A stretch of 64,000 nt of DNA, from contig CAJNDS010001113.1 in NCBI GenBank assembly GCA_905221605.1, positions 621,001-685,000 of the forward strand, read 5' to 3'. Origin of the DNA: Symbiodinium natans (lineage: Eukaryota; Sar; Dinophyceae; Suessiales; Symbiodiniaceae). The notes under the pieces are model-generated. The model made no database searches. It saw nothing but the letters and a program-made list of their open reading frames with translations, and was not told the origin of the DNA. Position numbers and translations under genes: made by a program. This document shows positions 1-13,344 of this stretch, piece by piece (position 1 is the stretch's first letter; the number at the start of each line of letters is the position of its first letter).

Positions 1-77
1 TTACAGAAGCCGAAGGTGCCAACGACGCAGGTGACGCGATTCTTCACTCCGACCCTCGGTTTGGTTCTTCGTTGTTT

Positions 78-326
78 TGGGGTTTGGGGTTTAGGGTTTC
101 GGGTTTACAGCTTGGGGTTTAGGGTTTAGGGTTTAGGGGTTTAGGGGTTTAGGGTTTAGGGTTTAGGGTTTAGGGCTTGTTCTTTTCGCTTGCTTTCTCC
201 AAGCCATGCGAGATGCACCTTGGGATATTCCCCCTTATACGAACAGTCCTTACAAGGGAATTCTAGTACAGTTTAGGGTTTAGGGTTCAGGGTTGAGGGT
301 GTAGGGTTTAGGGTTTAGGGTTTACG
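78..326 (+). repeat. TTTAGGG-type interstitial telomeric array (two blocks)
   Basis: Degenerate TTTAGGG repeats at about 78-175 and 271-326, with variants TTTGGGG, TTTCGGG and TTTAGGGG. The segment between them holds a partial copy of the tandem repeat found just downstream. The heptamer equals the telomere repeat of dinoflagellates and plants, but the blocks are internal and imperfect, so this is not a chromosome end. Confidence 0.85.
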
Positions 327-341
327 GAAGCCCTATTATCA

Positions 342-523
342 GGGCTAGTCCTTATAGTAGGGAGTTCTAGTACCTCGATTAGAACCCCTATTGAGGGCGA
401 GTCCTTGTAATCGGGAATTCTAGTACCTCGATCAGAATCCTATGAAGGGCGAGTCCTTCTAATCGGGAATTCTAGTACCTCGGTTAGAATCCTTATTATA
501 AGGGCTAGTCCTTACATCAAGGG
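342..523 (+). repeat. Tandem repeat, units of 52-55 bp, three copies plus a partial fourth
   Basis: Units begin GGGC(G/T)AGTCCTT, contain GGGAATTCTAGTACCTCG and end in AGAAYCCTAT. A partial unit occurs upstream at about 240-270. The AGTCCTT core recurs in the palindromic elements near 15.6 and 22.2 kb. Confidence 0.75.
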
Positions 524-2183
524 CGGTTAGTTCAAAAGGGGGAAACACCCCAAGATGCACGCGATGTCTTGTTTTGTGCTTGAGGAGACTCACTCGGAGC
601 TTCAAGTGGGTTTGGTTCGTAGAGTTCGGCGCAGCTTGCGGTGAGATTGTTGCGCAATTGCGCAGATATGACTCCTTAACCCCCCCCCCCCCAACACGAA
701 TCCCTAATCTTCATCTTGCACGCGAACTGTCCAACAGTTCTTTCTCCAGCTGATGTTCAAATGTTGTTAACAAATCTCTGTCCTGGTTCTTCGATGAGCA
801 CAATATCTCGACACTCCACTCCAGACACTTCCAGACTCTTTCAAGTTACGTGGTCTGTCTTGCCCAGGTACGTTATGCCAAGGCCAGCGAGCGCGACCAT
901 ACCAGTGCCGGCAAATCAGGGCAACAGCCTCTTGGCGTCCCCCTGGAAGATGATTTATTGGTCCTTCCATGATGTGGGATTGTCGCTGGTCTAAGTCTGG
1001 ACACCGCAAATTTGTGTATGGCTTGGGATTGGTGAGGCCTCGCAGTGGCAATCGCGCCGCAGCAGCAGCAGCAGCAGCAGCTGTCACCGCCTACAGTCTT
1101 TAGGCCAGGTCGTGCACTTTCGGGTTTAGGGTTTAGGGTTTAGGGATGTCTCGACCCCCAGTAGTAGCAAGTGGACTTGAACGCTTAGTCGCTTGGCTTT
1201 CCGGAGAGAGACGACAAGAGCTGTCAGAGGGTGCAGGAAGCATCATTTCAAGCTGCAATTTTCTTCAGAGCTTGGAGGAGCCACATGCCTAGTGACCTAT
1301 TCTCAGTGTGAAACCAAAACTGAACAGTGACCCTTACGAGCTGTTCGAGCTTTCCTTGATAAGAGCTGTTTGATTTCAACAACGGATCGACTAACAAGGC
1401 CGAAAACATCCGAAAGCTCATAAGGCCGACACACGTTGAACAAACCACAAAGAATCCCATTAACAGCTGTACAATGTGCTGTATACGTAAAGTGCACGCC
1501 TTCATTCCGAAAGCACCTCGAACCCTAAGGTTGAACACCAGAAACCTGGCATGAAATGGAGACAACTCCCCTGATCATGTGCCGAGCGAAGGATGCATAC
1601 TGTGGGAGATACCTGGCGAGGCGGCCCGTTCTAGCACAAGTAACGAGGTTCGGAGGTGTTTAAGAGTTGATCCGGCGCCCAAGCCTCATCAAGAAAGAGC
1701 TGCGAGTTCTCATTGCAACTTACGCCTTCAGTTCATGAATGTGCGACAGTTTTGTTCTTGGCATGGTTTAGATGATTGGCGGTTGTGCTGGTCTCGTGTT
1801 TTGAGGTGTGCCACCTCGACCCTGCGAACTAAAGCCCTGAATCCCAGATGCCCGAACGCAAGGCTCTTCAGACCTTCGTCGCTCCTGGCTACAAAGAACC
1901 AAGCATCCTAAATCGCAGCCCACTGCAACACCTCTAGTCTTCGAGGATTCCCGAACACCTACTATAGGGGTCGAATTTTTTTCTAATAGTATTAGTATTC
2001 CCTTATGGTCCCTTTATAAGTATACCATACTTCCCTCCAAAACCCTATTCTAATTCTTAAGGCCCCTATATTACATGCCCTATAAGCTCTCTTGTCAGGG
2101 GTGCCGCCATCGTCGGCGCCTGGCTTCGGCCCACAGGCAGCGCCACCATTCTCATCGGCCGAATCTCGTCTGCAGCATAGCCA

Positions 2184-2272
2184 GCATGGGCTACTGGGCC
2201 TTGATGAACTCGCCTAACCAACCCTATAAAAGGGCCGTTTTAAGGGGCTACAGGGTATAAATGCCCATGTAG
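2184..2272. repeat. Palindromic MITE-like element, ATGGGCTA family, copy 1
   Basis: The ends are CAGCATGGGCTAC on the left and ATGCCCATGT on the right, with an inside rich in CCCTATAAAAGGGCC and GGGGCTACAGGG. The same end and core organisation recurs at 8935-9030, 13067-13164 and 20497-20610. No coding capacity. Confidence 0.6.
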
Positions 2273-2535
2273 GAGTCTACAGATCCGCCATGTAGGTTCC
2301 ACAGGTCTGCACAGGTCTGTAGGTTGAATATATGGGGGGGGGGGGGGGGGGGGGGTTTCGAAATAAGGGGTACCTTTTTTTTTTTTTTTTTTTGGGGGGG
2401 GGGGGGGGTCCTTATCAATAACGGAATCCTACTCTTTGGGGTGATCACCTTGGGGGGTCGAAAGTCTCCTACTTGCGTAAACCCGCCCCATGTGGTTTGA
2501 CAAGGTTGATCAAGCCGATGTCAAGAGCTGCGGTA

Positions 2536-2741
2536 TAGGGTTTAGGGTTTAGGGTTTAGGGTTTAGGGTTTAGGGGTATATCATTGGATATCACAGGCGC
2601 CCCCCCCCCCCCAGAAGCCTCTCCCAGAGGTTCAAGTACAAGTTGTGGGATTTCAGGGCTGCAGGTAGACTGTCAGTTGAACGAAGTTGCCCTAAACCCT
2701 AAACCCTAAACCCTAAACCCTAAACCCTAACCCCTAAACCC
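2536..2741. repeat. Inverted pair of telomeric arrays
   Basis: TTTAGGG repeats at about 2536-2574 and CCCTAAA repeats at about 2693-2741 face each other across about 120 bp of unique DNA. The pair could form a long hairpin. Confidence 0.8.
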
Positions 2742-3275
2742 AAGGCGGGCCTATGCTTTGGGCTTTTCACTTAGGTGCCTGGCATCTGTGGAGCAGACCG
2801 GTCGGTTCCCAGGCACTCCGGTCCGACTTGAACCGAGTTGTCTCATCCTTTCGTCTTGCTAGAGTTCTTGAGACTTGGCAAACCCTGACCCACCCACGCA
2901 GAAATTTGAATTCCTCCAAGCATGGAATCCGACTCCCCAACAGCCACATTCCTAACTCACCCGTTGTTCTTTAGCATTCTGTAGGCTCTCGGAGCCTGTG
3001 GCACAGTGTCTGGGCTGCAGTCAGTGTATGTATGTGTACGTGTATGTGTACGTGTACGTGTACGTGTACGTGTATGTGTATGTGTATGTGTATGTGTAAT
3101 TATGGATGTAGATGTACGTATGTAGATGTATGTCTGTCTGTCTGTACGTGTGTGAAGTTTCGATAAGTCATTCACACAGCCGAGAAGTCAGGTTCATGGT
3201 TGCCAGACCTGCGAGCGCAGCGATCCCGGTTGGTACCACGAGCCAGGCGAGCGTCCGGCCAAAGATTTCATGGTG

Positions 3276-3410
3276 GTTTAGGGTTCAGGGTTTAGGGTTT
3301 AGGGCCAAGGTTAGGGCTGAGGGTTTAGGGTTTAGGGTTTAGGGTTTAGGGTTTAGGGTTTAGGGTTTAGGGTTTAGGGTTTAGGGTTTAGGGTTTAGGG
3401 TTTGGGTTTA
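3276..3410 (+). repeat. TTTAGGG interstitial telomeric array
   Basis: About 18 tandem heptamers, slightly degenerate at the left edge and near perfect in the right half. Confidence 0.9.
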
Positions 3411-5743
3411 GTGTACAAGTTCCAGGGTATGTGGCCCTGAACCCTCACCTGCAACACTTCATGCATGATTGAAGAAGCGTCAGGCCTCATGCATGAATAA
3501 GCTCCCCTCAGACCAGGCATGGATGGTAGTGCCTACAGAGCATCGTAACAGCACAAGCTTCGTTGTTGACAAAGCTGAAACGCTGTCAACGACGATGTTT
3601 TCCAAGCGCTGGCAATAAACAAGGCTTGCCACATGCAAAACCCGGCGACCACCGTAAATACCTGTTGTCTTCGACGGGTCCTTGCGACATACAGGACGCA
3701 GGCCAGAGTTCGACGTGCCTTCCGCGGTGTGGAGGGAGGTGTTCAGGATGATGGCTCACATCGCGTCTTTGGATCGTAGAACAACGCCGCCAGGGAATCG
3801 GCAAAAACTCTCAGGGTTCCTAGCAAGTTCCACCCGCCCCCCCCATTCCGATCATCAACTGCGACAGCAAGCCCGAAGGTAACCCTCGATCCCGAAAGCC
3901 CTCTGAAACCAGGAAGCCCATGACCTGAACCCCGTATCACCCCCAAATTCCAATCCCTTGAATCCCAATCAAGCTCGAGCAAACATGAAAACAATCGCAT
4001 CCTCCCAGGGCAACAGCCTTACCGTGGTCTCACAGCCATCACAGTCGCCACTGCCACCGCAACTGATCTTTCAACGTTGACGTCAGTTCGATTGAAGGGG
4101 AGAAAGTTAAGAGGGAGTTGCACATTTGGATGCATGTCGCGGTTTTCGGCATCCATAGCTGCATCGGTCGCTTGAAGTTTCTTGTTCCAGGTTGAGGGGG
4201 TTTAATCTATGCAAAGTTCACGCTCCATGGGCCGACCTGAGGGGAAACAAATCAAGAGTTCATTGGTGTCAAAAAACACACAACCCCAAACCTTAACACA
4301 TTTCAAGCTCGTGACTCACGGTTGTGTCCCGGGAGTGCAGTACACTGGTCCTATAGCTAGTTACTTCATGGCACACTGTGCTCCGCCGCGCGAGTCAAAT
4401 TCACTCCAGAAAGAAACCCGGCATCTGCTCCTTAAAGCACGAAGGGTCGCAGCCGGTACTCGTCGGTTGTCGCCCTATATTTCTATTTGCCACCCGGTCG
4501 TCGCGTGTGCCGCACTTTGCCCGACTTGGTGGTGGTTTAGAAGTGTATGGTTATAAGTAGTCAGCCGGAAAACTCCGTTTGCTCCCTTTCTTTGCCTGCC
4601 TTGCCACTTGCCTCACCGGGTCAAACCGGCCAAGGGAGGCAAGCGGGGCATCTAGGATTTTGCCTACGGGCACGGAAGTCCCCTTCACCGTCACTGGCAA
4701 ACCCTTCGTGCTTCGTGCGTGCTCTCGCTGCCTGCGGTTGCGAGGCATGCCGGTATCCTGGGTGGGGCATCTACAGTAACCAAGTATTCGCAGAATCCCT
4801 CAACCCCAATTCCGTCGACTTATCTTTCGGGATCTTTGGGTGGGGTGTGCTGTTGTGCAGGGACCTATAGCCCCGTGCAGGCAGCAAACCCGCACCCGGT
4901 CAACCAAGTGGCCAGGTAGGGGTAGGCTGAAGTTGGGAGCCCTCTAAGCCCGTCCATGAAAACCTGTCTGAGGTCTCTGACTAGTTCCGCAACTTGATGC
5001 TTTTGATGCCCCGCCACTCCACCATCAGAATCCTGATAGTGTGCTCTTGGCACAGTCATCTGGGCGCATGAAGGCATCGCGAAAAGCACGGTCTCCCCAT
5101 ATCGATGCTTATCGACGTCACAGGTCCGGCCTCACAAGCCGGGATTATGGCAGGGGGGGGGGGGGGGGGGCGCCCTGACCTCCCCACCTGCCTCAGCCCA
5201 GCTCGTCCTACCAGTTCGCCGCTGGGCAAGCTGGGCCAGTGCTCCAATCTGGGCGAAATCAGATGGCAGTCGCCGCGTGCATGACCACTGGTAAGTATGC
5301 GAGTCTTGTTTTGAGGGCCTTAAACCCTATAACCTTAATGCCTGAACCTAAAAAACCCCTGCAGCCGAGGCAGGTGCAACCGCAGCTCTCACCGCCAACA
5401 GTCTTCAGGTGAGGGAGTCAGCGTTGAGGAGGTTGAACATGTAGGGTTCACATGTTAGGATACAAGTCCAGCTGCAGCCACAAGTGCTTCCTTTCGAGTG
5501 TTAAGCTAAACAAGCAAGGTGTTTGGGACTCAAGGCATGTTTTTGGCTGAGCTCCCTCATACATCTTGGGGCTCAAACCCCGTGCCATGTTCGGGCGATG
5601 GTGTTTTTGAAGTCTCCGCAGTTGTAACAGTGTTTTTTTGTGCATGTGGTTGTCTAGGTTTTCTGGTAGTGTACATAGTCTTCTGTGGCTGGACCCGTAT
5701 GACCGTGGAAATCCCATGTTGGTCACTGATCGCTTGCAAGTAC

Positions 5744-5994
5744 TAAACCATAAACCCTAAACCCTAAACTTTAAACCCTAAATCCTAAACCCTAAACCCT
5801 GAACCCGAACCCGAAACCTACTTGGTTTTGGAAGTCTGCATCAGGATGCAAACCTTCGGGGACTCCTGGCGAGGCAGCTTGGCCCGCATGGAAGGATTCC
5901 TGACATGGGGGTTTACGCAAGTACCCTAAACCCGAAACCCTAAACCCTAAACCCTAAACCCTAAACCCCGAACCAAACCCTAAACCCTAAACAG
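5744..5994 (-). repeat. CCCTAAA arrays (two blocks)
   Basis: Degenerate CCCTAAA repeats at about 5744-5821 and 5920-5994, separated by about 100 bp of unique DNA. The strand is opposite to the array at 6105-6226. Confidence 0.85.
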
Positions 5995-6104
5995 AAAGTA
6001 GGATGGAATCCTGACATCGGGGGCACCTCTAGGAGGGGCTTAGCTCTGACATGCTTTTGAAACTGGGAAGGCCTTGTTGTCGTTTCCGGGGGGATGAAGG
6101 GGGT

Positions 6105-6412
6105 GGGGTTTAGGGTTTAGGGTTTAGGGTTTAGGGTTTAGGGTTTAGGGTTTAGGGTTTAGGGTTTAGGGTTTAGGGTTTAGGGTTTAGGGTTTAGGGT
6201 TTAGGGTTTAGGGTTTAGGGTTTGGGGGGGGTTCTAAGTGCGACCATTGCGTTTCAAGTACGGCAGGCTCCATTCATAAATGATCTGGTTGAAAATTGTA
6301 GTATGGTCGTCTTTGAGTCGAAGCCCTCAACTCAAAACACCCTAAGCATATAGGGTTTAGGGTTTAGGGTTTAGGGTTACCGGTTTGGGTTTAGGGTTTA
6401 GGGTTGCCGGTT
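6105..6412 (+). repeat. TTTAGGG arrays (two blocks)
   Basis: A near-perfect array at about 6105-6226 and a shorter one, broken by an ACCGG insertion, at about 6351-6412. Confidence 0.9.
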
Positions 6413-8934
6413 TTGGTGCCTCCGACCTCTGAAAATTGAAGTCGACCCCGAGTCTAAGTCTGTTTCAAGCCATCTCATGCAAAGCCCTGAACCCCTTAAG
6501 CGCTTGCACAAGTTTCGGCGTTGTAGCTAAAGCCGAAACCAAAAACAGTACACCCGAGGTATCCCAGCCTCCAGCAGGGCTCCCGTGTGACTTGGCACTC
6601 TGAGGTTTTGTGGTTTCGTGGCTTATGTTGTGGGGGGGGAACGAAGGGCTTGGGTGCTTAGAGATTTTTTGGGGTTTGAGGGTCGGAGTGGTGGCTGCGC
6701 GGCGGTGTGGAACATGTAGGAGTTCAATCCATTCCGCGACAACCCACAGCAACGCCCCGGGACGAAGCCAGGCAACAGCTCATCCCAGCAGCAATGTTAA
6801 GCCTGGCTTTGTGCTTCGCCCATGCCTAAAGACTAAAGACCATGGGCCTGTACTTGAAAGCCCTAAAATGGCTTCTCTAAGGGGGGTTAGAAGCATTAAG
6901 CATGCATGGGCCCCTAAATCTTGAATCCTAAAGGAATGTTATGTTCCAGACAGCCGCGCGACTTAAGGGTTTTTGAAGCAACCTGCCGCAACAGGGTTTG
7001 TAACCGGGGGGGCGGGGGGGTGGGGGGGGGTTAGGGTTTACGGTTTAGGGTTGGGGGCGGGGGGGGGGGTTTGTCGGCCTCAGCCGTGAGAAGAGTTTAC
7101 CTCAAGCCTTGACCAATGCCCCGCAAGAGCTTGACGCTTCGTGATTAGCGACTGGCAGCTCTAGGGTTCTGAGCAGGTATGCGCCACCAGCTCCGATGGC
7201 GTTTCAAGCACCAGCACCGGTCGCCCAGAGCTCGATTAGTAGCGTTGGCAGGTTGGGTGTTCAGGGTTGAGGGTCAGCGAGGGGCCTTTAGGGCCGCAGG
7301 CCTGAGTGGCTCTTGCATAAGCCGTACTGGTAGTCAAGGATTCAAGTAAACCTCATTGCCGCACGACCGACACTTATTTCGGTTGAGCTCATGCGAATCT
7401 AGGGGGTCTCATTTGCCATGAGAATGCGCATTTCCCAAAGCGTTGGAACATAACCCATGTATCTATTTCAGGGAAGCTTTGCAGACGTTTGGAAAGCAAA
7501 AGGGCGATGCCGGCATCTGGCTTTGAAAAGTTGCAAAAGCGCCTTCGCAGCTCGGCTGGCCTTCGCAGTGAAAACCTTGAAGGCAGTCAACACGGACCTC
7601 GTTGCGAGGTCATATGGTGCCCTTCATCTTAGTGGTTTGAGGGGCACGTGCCTTTCAGTAGTGTGACGCGCATTCGGGCTTTTGGGGTCCCACCCAGTAT
7701 TGTGGACCAGGATTTTGAAAAAAATAGTTCCGTGTTTCGAGTGCGCCGCGTGCGCAGTATGGCTTTGCAGAGTTTTTCTGTCTTCGGGCCGTCCGGGCGC
7801 TAACCCTGGTTGAGGGTGCTATCTTTAGTTATGGCTTCCTGGAAGATTGCTTTGCTTCAGTTCGGTTGATGGGTTCCATATAGTCGTTTAGCACCAAGCA
7901 GCGAATCGCCCCGACAATCCGAGGTTGCCGCTCCAGGATTCGGCGTGCTGAATTCCTGGCCTTGCCTCTGCAAGCAATTAGGTGCACGGCAAACATGGCC
8001 AAGTGCTGGCTGAAGCATCGAGTCACGAGAGGAGCTGGGGTCCGTGAGGCGCTCTGTTGGCCTTTCGCCGCCAGAAGCTCTCACACAATGGATCAATGAA
8101 CAGATCGACATGGTTCAGGGTCATAGAGTTATGAGTTGCGGTCTTGCAGCCACAGGGTCAGAGGCACAAATGCCCGGCCCAAAGCCTGCTTTTGTTCTGA
8201 ATGCGGTTTATGGATTCCCGGCTTCCCAAGATTATGAGATCTTGTATCTTCTTGAGTGATCAAGTTCAGTGGAGTCTTACCAGACTCATTACAGCTTCGG
8301 AGGGAAAGCTGCGCCGGACACCTCCCCAAACCAACAAACAACTGTGCAGCTAACAGATGGCTCCTTGAGCATATATGCCCCCAAGTCACCAAGTTCCAAA
8401 CCCTCAACCCTAAACCCTAAAACCCTAATGATGGCTGTTGATACTTCAACTCTGTAGATTTGTGGCGTTTTCCAGTCGAGGCTTCCACCACTGTGACATG
8501 TCGAATTCAATCGTTCAACAGCTGTGTTCATGGTTTGGCACTGGAGCAGTGCTGGAAGTTGACTGGTCTAGGCAAATGTCGGTCACTTCCATAGACCCTA
8601 CGTAGATGTTCTGAAAACGCACAAGGGTGTTCGGACTGTCCTAACGCTCGGAACACATTCTGTTGACACTGGAAATTGTGAGAAGTGAGGAAGCTTGTAA
8701 CATGTTGATCTTCCAGCTTGACCGTTTCGGCTTGAATCAAAAACCCTAAACCCCAAACCCTAAACCCTGAATCCATGAATCACAACTCAACTCGCGGCCG
8801 GCTTTCCCTCGGTTGGCGTTCCCTTGCTTGGGTTCTTTGGATGGGCGCCAATCAGTTTCCTTAGGGCAGGACACGAAGCGATGCCCAAACTCCGACCGGC
8901 ACTACGCGTAGTCGGGAAATAAAAGGCTTCACTT

Positions 8935-9030
8935 ACCAGGGCGGGCCATTCTACCCTATATCCCCCTAAAAAGGCCCTTTATAGGGCTGATTGTGGGGAG
9001 TATTTATAGGGTATACTAGCCCATCCGGGT
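8935..9030. repeat. Palindromic MITE-like element, ATGGGCTA family, copy 2
   Basis: The left end is CCAGGGCGGGCCATTCTACC and the right end TATACTAGCCCATCCGGG. The core carries CCCTTTATAGGGCT, as in the other copies. The ends are more diverged than in copies 3 and 4. Confidence 0.55.
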
Positions 9031-9296
9031 TTGCTGCCGGGCATTCCATTCTGCTTCCTGAACAGGCGCCTTTGGCTCCAGTAGCCCCGAAGCGCAAACC
9101 CAGCCCCGAAGTCCTTTCTTCGCAAGCTTCCAAGGGCCCTTCAAAAAACTTCCCAGCCTCTAAAACCCTAGGTACCCGAGGCCCCGCATGAAAGAAAGCA
9201 AATCCGAACTTCGTTGAGTCTGGCAGCTCGCAGGTGCCTGACGGATGGAGAGGCTCTCCGGCTGCGACGAGGGTTTATTCATAGGGATCCCCAAGA

Positions 9297-9388
9297 GGTT
9301 TAGGGTTTAGGGTTTAGGGTTTAGGGTTTAGGGTTTCGGGTTTCGGGTTTCGGGTTTGGGGTTTAGGGTTTAGGGTTTAGGGTTTAGG
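9297..9388 (+). repeat. TTTAGGG array with TTTCGGG variants
   Basis: About 12 heptamers with a central block of TTTCGGG and TTTGGGG variants. Confidence 0.88.
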
Positions 9389-12300
9389 TGCTGAGCTCTG
9401 GCAGTACAGGTTGTACAGGCCGTTTCATGGGTGTGAGTATTCAGGCATGTAGAGGTCAGTTCTGGAAGTTGGGGATGTCAGGGTTGTGTTCGCCTCAATA
9501 AGAGGTCTGTCGCGTCGGTGTTCCGGGTTCACGCATGAGCGGAGTGTTCGAGATCGGCCACCAAGTTTGTACAGCTCAAGGCAGGCAGAAACTGTGTTCT
9601 TGTACTGGGGCTCCTTTCCTAAAGTCTCCTTGCATTCTCTCCGTCGGTACGATCAAGTCTATATAATTTTCATTGAGTCATGGTGTCGTGAAAGGTTTAT
9701 GGAATTTAAGCGGGAGCCGGCCGCTGTCTGAACCCAAGAAGAACTGGCCGCTAAGCAGCTCTATAGACTCCATTCTATGGCTGCGGCTATAGACTCTGCC
9801 TTACAAGATCGAGAGAAGCACATGCAGCCACACAGAGCCCGGAAACTTAAAAGGTGTCGAGTCGATGTGGTTTTTGGTTTCGCTTTTTAATGTGGCTTTT
9901 TAGACTTGCAGAGCTTCTAGAGCTTGAAGGGCTGCATACGAGCTATGGTTCAGCTTTCAGCATGATGTCGGGGACTTCATCTGCAACGGCCCCCTGTGCT
10001 CCATAACGATACATATCCACCAGCCGCAGCCCCTCCTCACCCATCCCTCACACGAAGAGCTCGAAAGCCCTAAGTCTGGAAGTACTGGCCAGGTGGCTCT
10101 GCGTCGCCGTGGTCCTGTCCTGGCCTAGCAGCAGCCAGAAGCCTCCCAGCGCCGACTCCGGCGACTAAGCTCAAGTGCTCGGTTTAGGGTTTGGGGTTTG
10201 GGATTTAGGGTTTAGGGTCTGGGGTTTTTGCCTAGGTTTTGGAGTACTATACCCAATTACTTTATTTGGTTCTGGGTTCCTATTAGAGCTACTTATACCT
10301 CAAAAGTCTACTCTGAAGTTTGCACATGCAAGATCTGCTCTGACCGGTTTTCTCTTTTCAGAGTTTATCAGAACGGGGTTCAGGCTTTGTGCGCGAACAG
10401 CCTGTCCAGAGCAACACGAGGACGAGAGCAATGAACAGAAGGACATAAGGTGCCGAAACATGTGTGGGAGGCACAGTCTGCCTTCGCTGACTGTAGAAAG
10501 GCACCATGACGGGGCCCTTGTGACTGATGCTTGCCGCCATTGCCTGCAGACTTTAGCAAACTAAACGGTCTCAAGGGCGCCTGACCCAGGCTTTGTGGCT
10601 TTCGACTTGCAAAGGCGAATTGCCGGCATATCTGCAGACAACTGGCTGACTGCCAGACATGATTCGCCTGCCAAATAAACCGCAAACACACCACTGAGGC
10701 TTTTGCCAGAGGCTCCGTGGGCTATTCCGAGGTTCTGAGGATCTGGTGCTTTCAAAGGAATTGTCAAACCGTTCGATTGCAGCTTTGGACAGCCCAGGGG
10801 ATAAAGGGCGTGACATTCGAGTTTATTACTGAACATCCTGGAAGGAGGAGGCTTCAGGAATCTACTCAGCCCTTCTCTTGCCTGTTCAAGACCAGTGTAG
10901 ACCTCTGACAAGTCTGGGCGCCCAGGGCCCCTGGGCAGTGTTGTTGGCGGCACGGCATCTACAGAGCCCATTCCTGGCAGTATCTTGACCTATAGGCGAG
11001 TTTGAAGCCGCCTTTCCCACCAAGACAGTCATCACCATGTACGGAGTTTTACCTTGTGCTTTCGTGCGTTGTGTGGGCGCTTGCTCGCAGAATTACGCAC
11101 GGGGATTTGGCATGTTTGGTGCTTGGTCTTTGTCGGGCTTAGGCGCATCTTGGGGTTCATCGCAGCATGTCACGACAGTGCTTGAAAGGCGGAATTTATT
11201 CGGCGGGCGCGCCGTCGGGGACTCGGCTTTCAGGTCTCTTCTGTTTGTTTTGCGACGGCCTGTCGGTGTTAGTGGGTTCTTTGCTGTTGTTTCTACTGGA
11301 CCATTCAACCTGCAGTTCAGGAATCAAACAAACGTTTAGGCATCTTTGGGCCTAAAGGTTTCCGCGAGAGCCAAGATGTCATAAGAGCTACGGATGTAAA
11401 CGCTATGGGGTCCTTTCGGGGTGCTCGCCCAGAAAAAGCTTGAAGCCATAATTGTGCTGCAAAGAGCAACTGCGCGCCACGCCGTAGTTCCAACGTGGTT
11501 GCACCTCTTTGCTCGACGCCCCGCCCGTGCAGCTGTTTCACCGGCTCAGATTTTTCCCGAGGAGCCAGAGGATCAGATTTTAAGCTCAGAGGCGATGGCG
11601 TGTAGTGAACGTGGCAGTTGCGGAATACTTACACACATCAGCCGAAGTATGAATCCACTCCATCTGGTCAAGCACAACAACAATCAGCTCTAGATGAGAC
11701 TTAGATACTTTAGAGAACTAGCTTGTTGCCAGACTTCGGGGTCAAGATCCACAATACTTCAAGCCATATAGCCAGATAGCACTGTGTTGGCGCTGCACAT
11801 GTACCGCAAAGCGGCAGACTCCCGCAGCGCAAGCGGCCAGGAAATCTCAAAGTGGCCCAAGGCGTCTTTGCAGGGACTTTGGAACCCTAAACCCTAAACC
11901 CTAAAAAACTGCGGGCTTTGGACATTTGGACTTTGGGCTGGAGCAACGGCAAGATGTGCCGGGAGTTGCGGACCATTTGGAGTCTGCGCCATAAGATTTC
12001 TGCCTGCTGCATTTAACAAGCAGGGCTTGCGGGTTGGCAACCACCAGTCAGTCAAGCACAAAGTTCGCCAGGGCAGGCAGAGTTTTGTTGATTGCCTTGC
12101 TCAGGTTAACGACTGCACATCTCTGAAATGTGCCTTGGCAGTTTCACTATGCTCACATGACCTCCAGGGGGCGCCGAAGTATGTCGATTCAAGGGCAGCG
12201 TTGAAGTTGTCCAAGGTGGTTTTGTAGCGAAGCTGCAGTATGTGGCTTCAGAGCTTTGCCCAGATCAAAGAACAGACGCTCATGTAGAACCCCTCCCCCC

Positions 12301-13066
12301 CCGGCCTGAAAGAGAAAGCGAAGCCATGTCACGTCTATTCTTCATACTCTCCGTCGAGATACTCTCGTCCGGCAATGGAAGAAATAGTACGATCTTTCTG
12401 CAACCTTACTTGTTGATACTTGCTGATGAGCGCAGCACGACGGCATTCATCCCTGACTCCCACAGTCCGCTGCTAGCGCCAGGGCCTTTTGCCCTCTTTC
12501 AGGCGTGTTTGCAACTTTGGCTTCGCCGTCGTTTTTGTCAATCCAGCAAATTATATTTGCCCAAACTTTCCGACATCCCCTTGACACTGAGCTCAAGCGT
12601 GATATTGAGAACCCGGAACCCCGAAACTTGCCAGTACAGCCGCCGACAGCAGTCAACCGCTGGTACCGAGGTTTAGGCTTGCGTGGGTTATCGTGTCTCC
12701 AGGGCCGTTTGATGCTACAAGGCGCACATGGAAAGGTCAAAGCTCTCCAGACAAGCGGTTTCTGTGGTGGGTGCAAGGTGTCTTGTTCAGGATTTTCTTT
12801 CTGGATCCTGCCTCGCTGCGCAGCACACACTGCAGGTGGAGATGGTGGTGGAGATGGCAAGGCGAAGTTCAATAGAACGTGCCGGGCCCAGATAATTCAA
12901 AGACAGTCTCAGACCCTCAACCAGTTTTTGTGCGATTCGAGCCCGCCAGCTACTGCTGTACCAGGTCTGAACATCCGCCTGGATTCTACAGCACTCTGTT
13001 AGCGTCCAGAGGCTGAAAGTGCTTAGAGGTCCTGAAAGACAAGTTTCCCTGAACTTGGTGCATGGA
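9389..13066. other. No recognisable gene
   Basis: Normal base composition, with short telomeric remnants at about 10178-10222 and 11882-11906. Several overlapping open frames (for example 10561-10971 on the minus strand, 12242-13002 on the plus strand, 12447-12872 on the minus strand) lie on both strands of the same DNA and show no motif or repeat structure. I found no convincing exon boundaries. One or more could be parts of exons, but nothing supports a call. Confidence 0.5.
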
Positions 13067-13164
13067 ACCAGGATGGGCTATTAAACCTTATAATCCCTTA
13101 AAACGGCCCTTCAGAGGGTTGATTATGGGGATTGCAAGGCCTATTATAATAGCCCATCCTGGAA
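13067..13164. repeat. Palindromic MITE-like element, ATGGGCTA family, copy 3
   Basis: Clear terminal inverted repeats: ACCAGGATGGGCTATTA at the left and TAATAGCCCATCCTGG at the right. The inside holds CCTTATAATCCC and AACGGCCCTTCAGAGGG. Confidence 0.75.
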
Positions 13165-13344
13165 CCATATGAACTTGACCTCCGACTTTCAGTGAACTGC
13201 AGCTTGAGAAGCTGGAGCCCTGGGAACCGGGCATTTAATAAAATGTTGGTGGGTGCTTGTTGTAGAAGAGTCCCGCATGTATTAAGGTCCCAGACCCAGG
13301 AACTTACGCGCCTCCGAGCGCCTAATTCTTGCAGGGTTCAGCGT

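Larger units (their letters stand above)
1..9296. other. Gene-poor interstitial-telomere mosaic, part 1
   Basis: I recognise no gene in this stretch. It is a patchwork of unrelated segments of 0.2-1 kb separated by TTTAGGG or CCCTAAA arrays, with long poly-G tracts (about 2334-2356, 2393-2408, 5153-5170, 7007-7070), a poly-T tract (2374-2393) and a TGTACG/TGTATG tract (about 3025-3130). Open frames here are short, overlap on both strands and show no motif, so I treat them as chance. A dispersed repeat lies at about 2003-2075 and recurs at about 15838-15912. Confidence 0.7.

Noticed and set aside
1-330. True chromosome end
   Set aside because: Telomere-type repeats here are short, degenerate and internal, with unique DNA at position 1-60.
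12242-13002. Overlapping open frames of 141-165 codons on both strands
   Set aside because: No motif, no consistent frame, and opposite-strand frames of similar length; chance in GC-moderate DNA.
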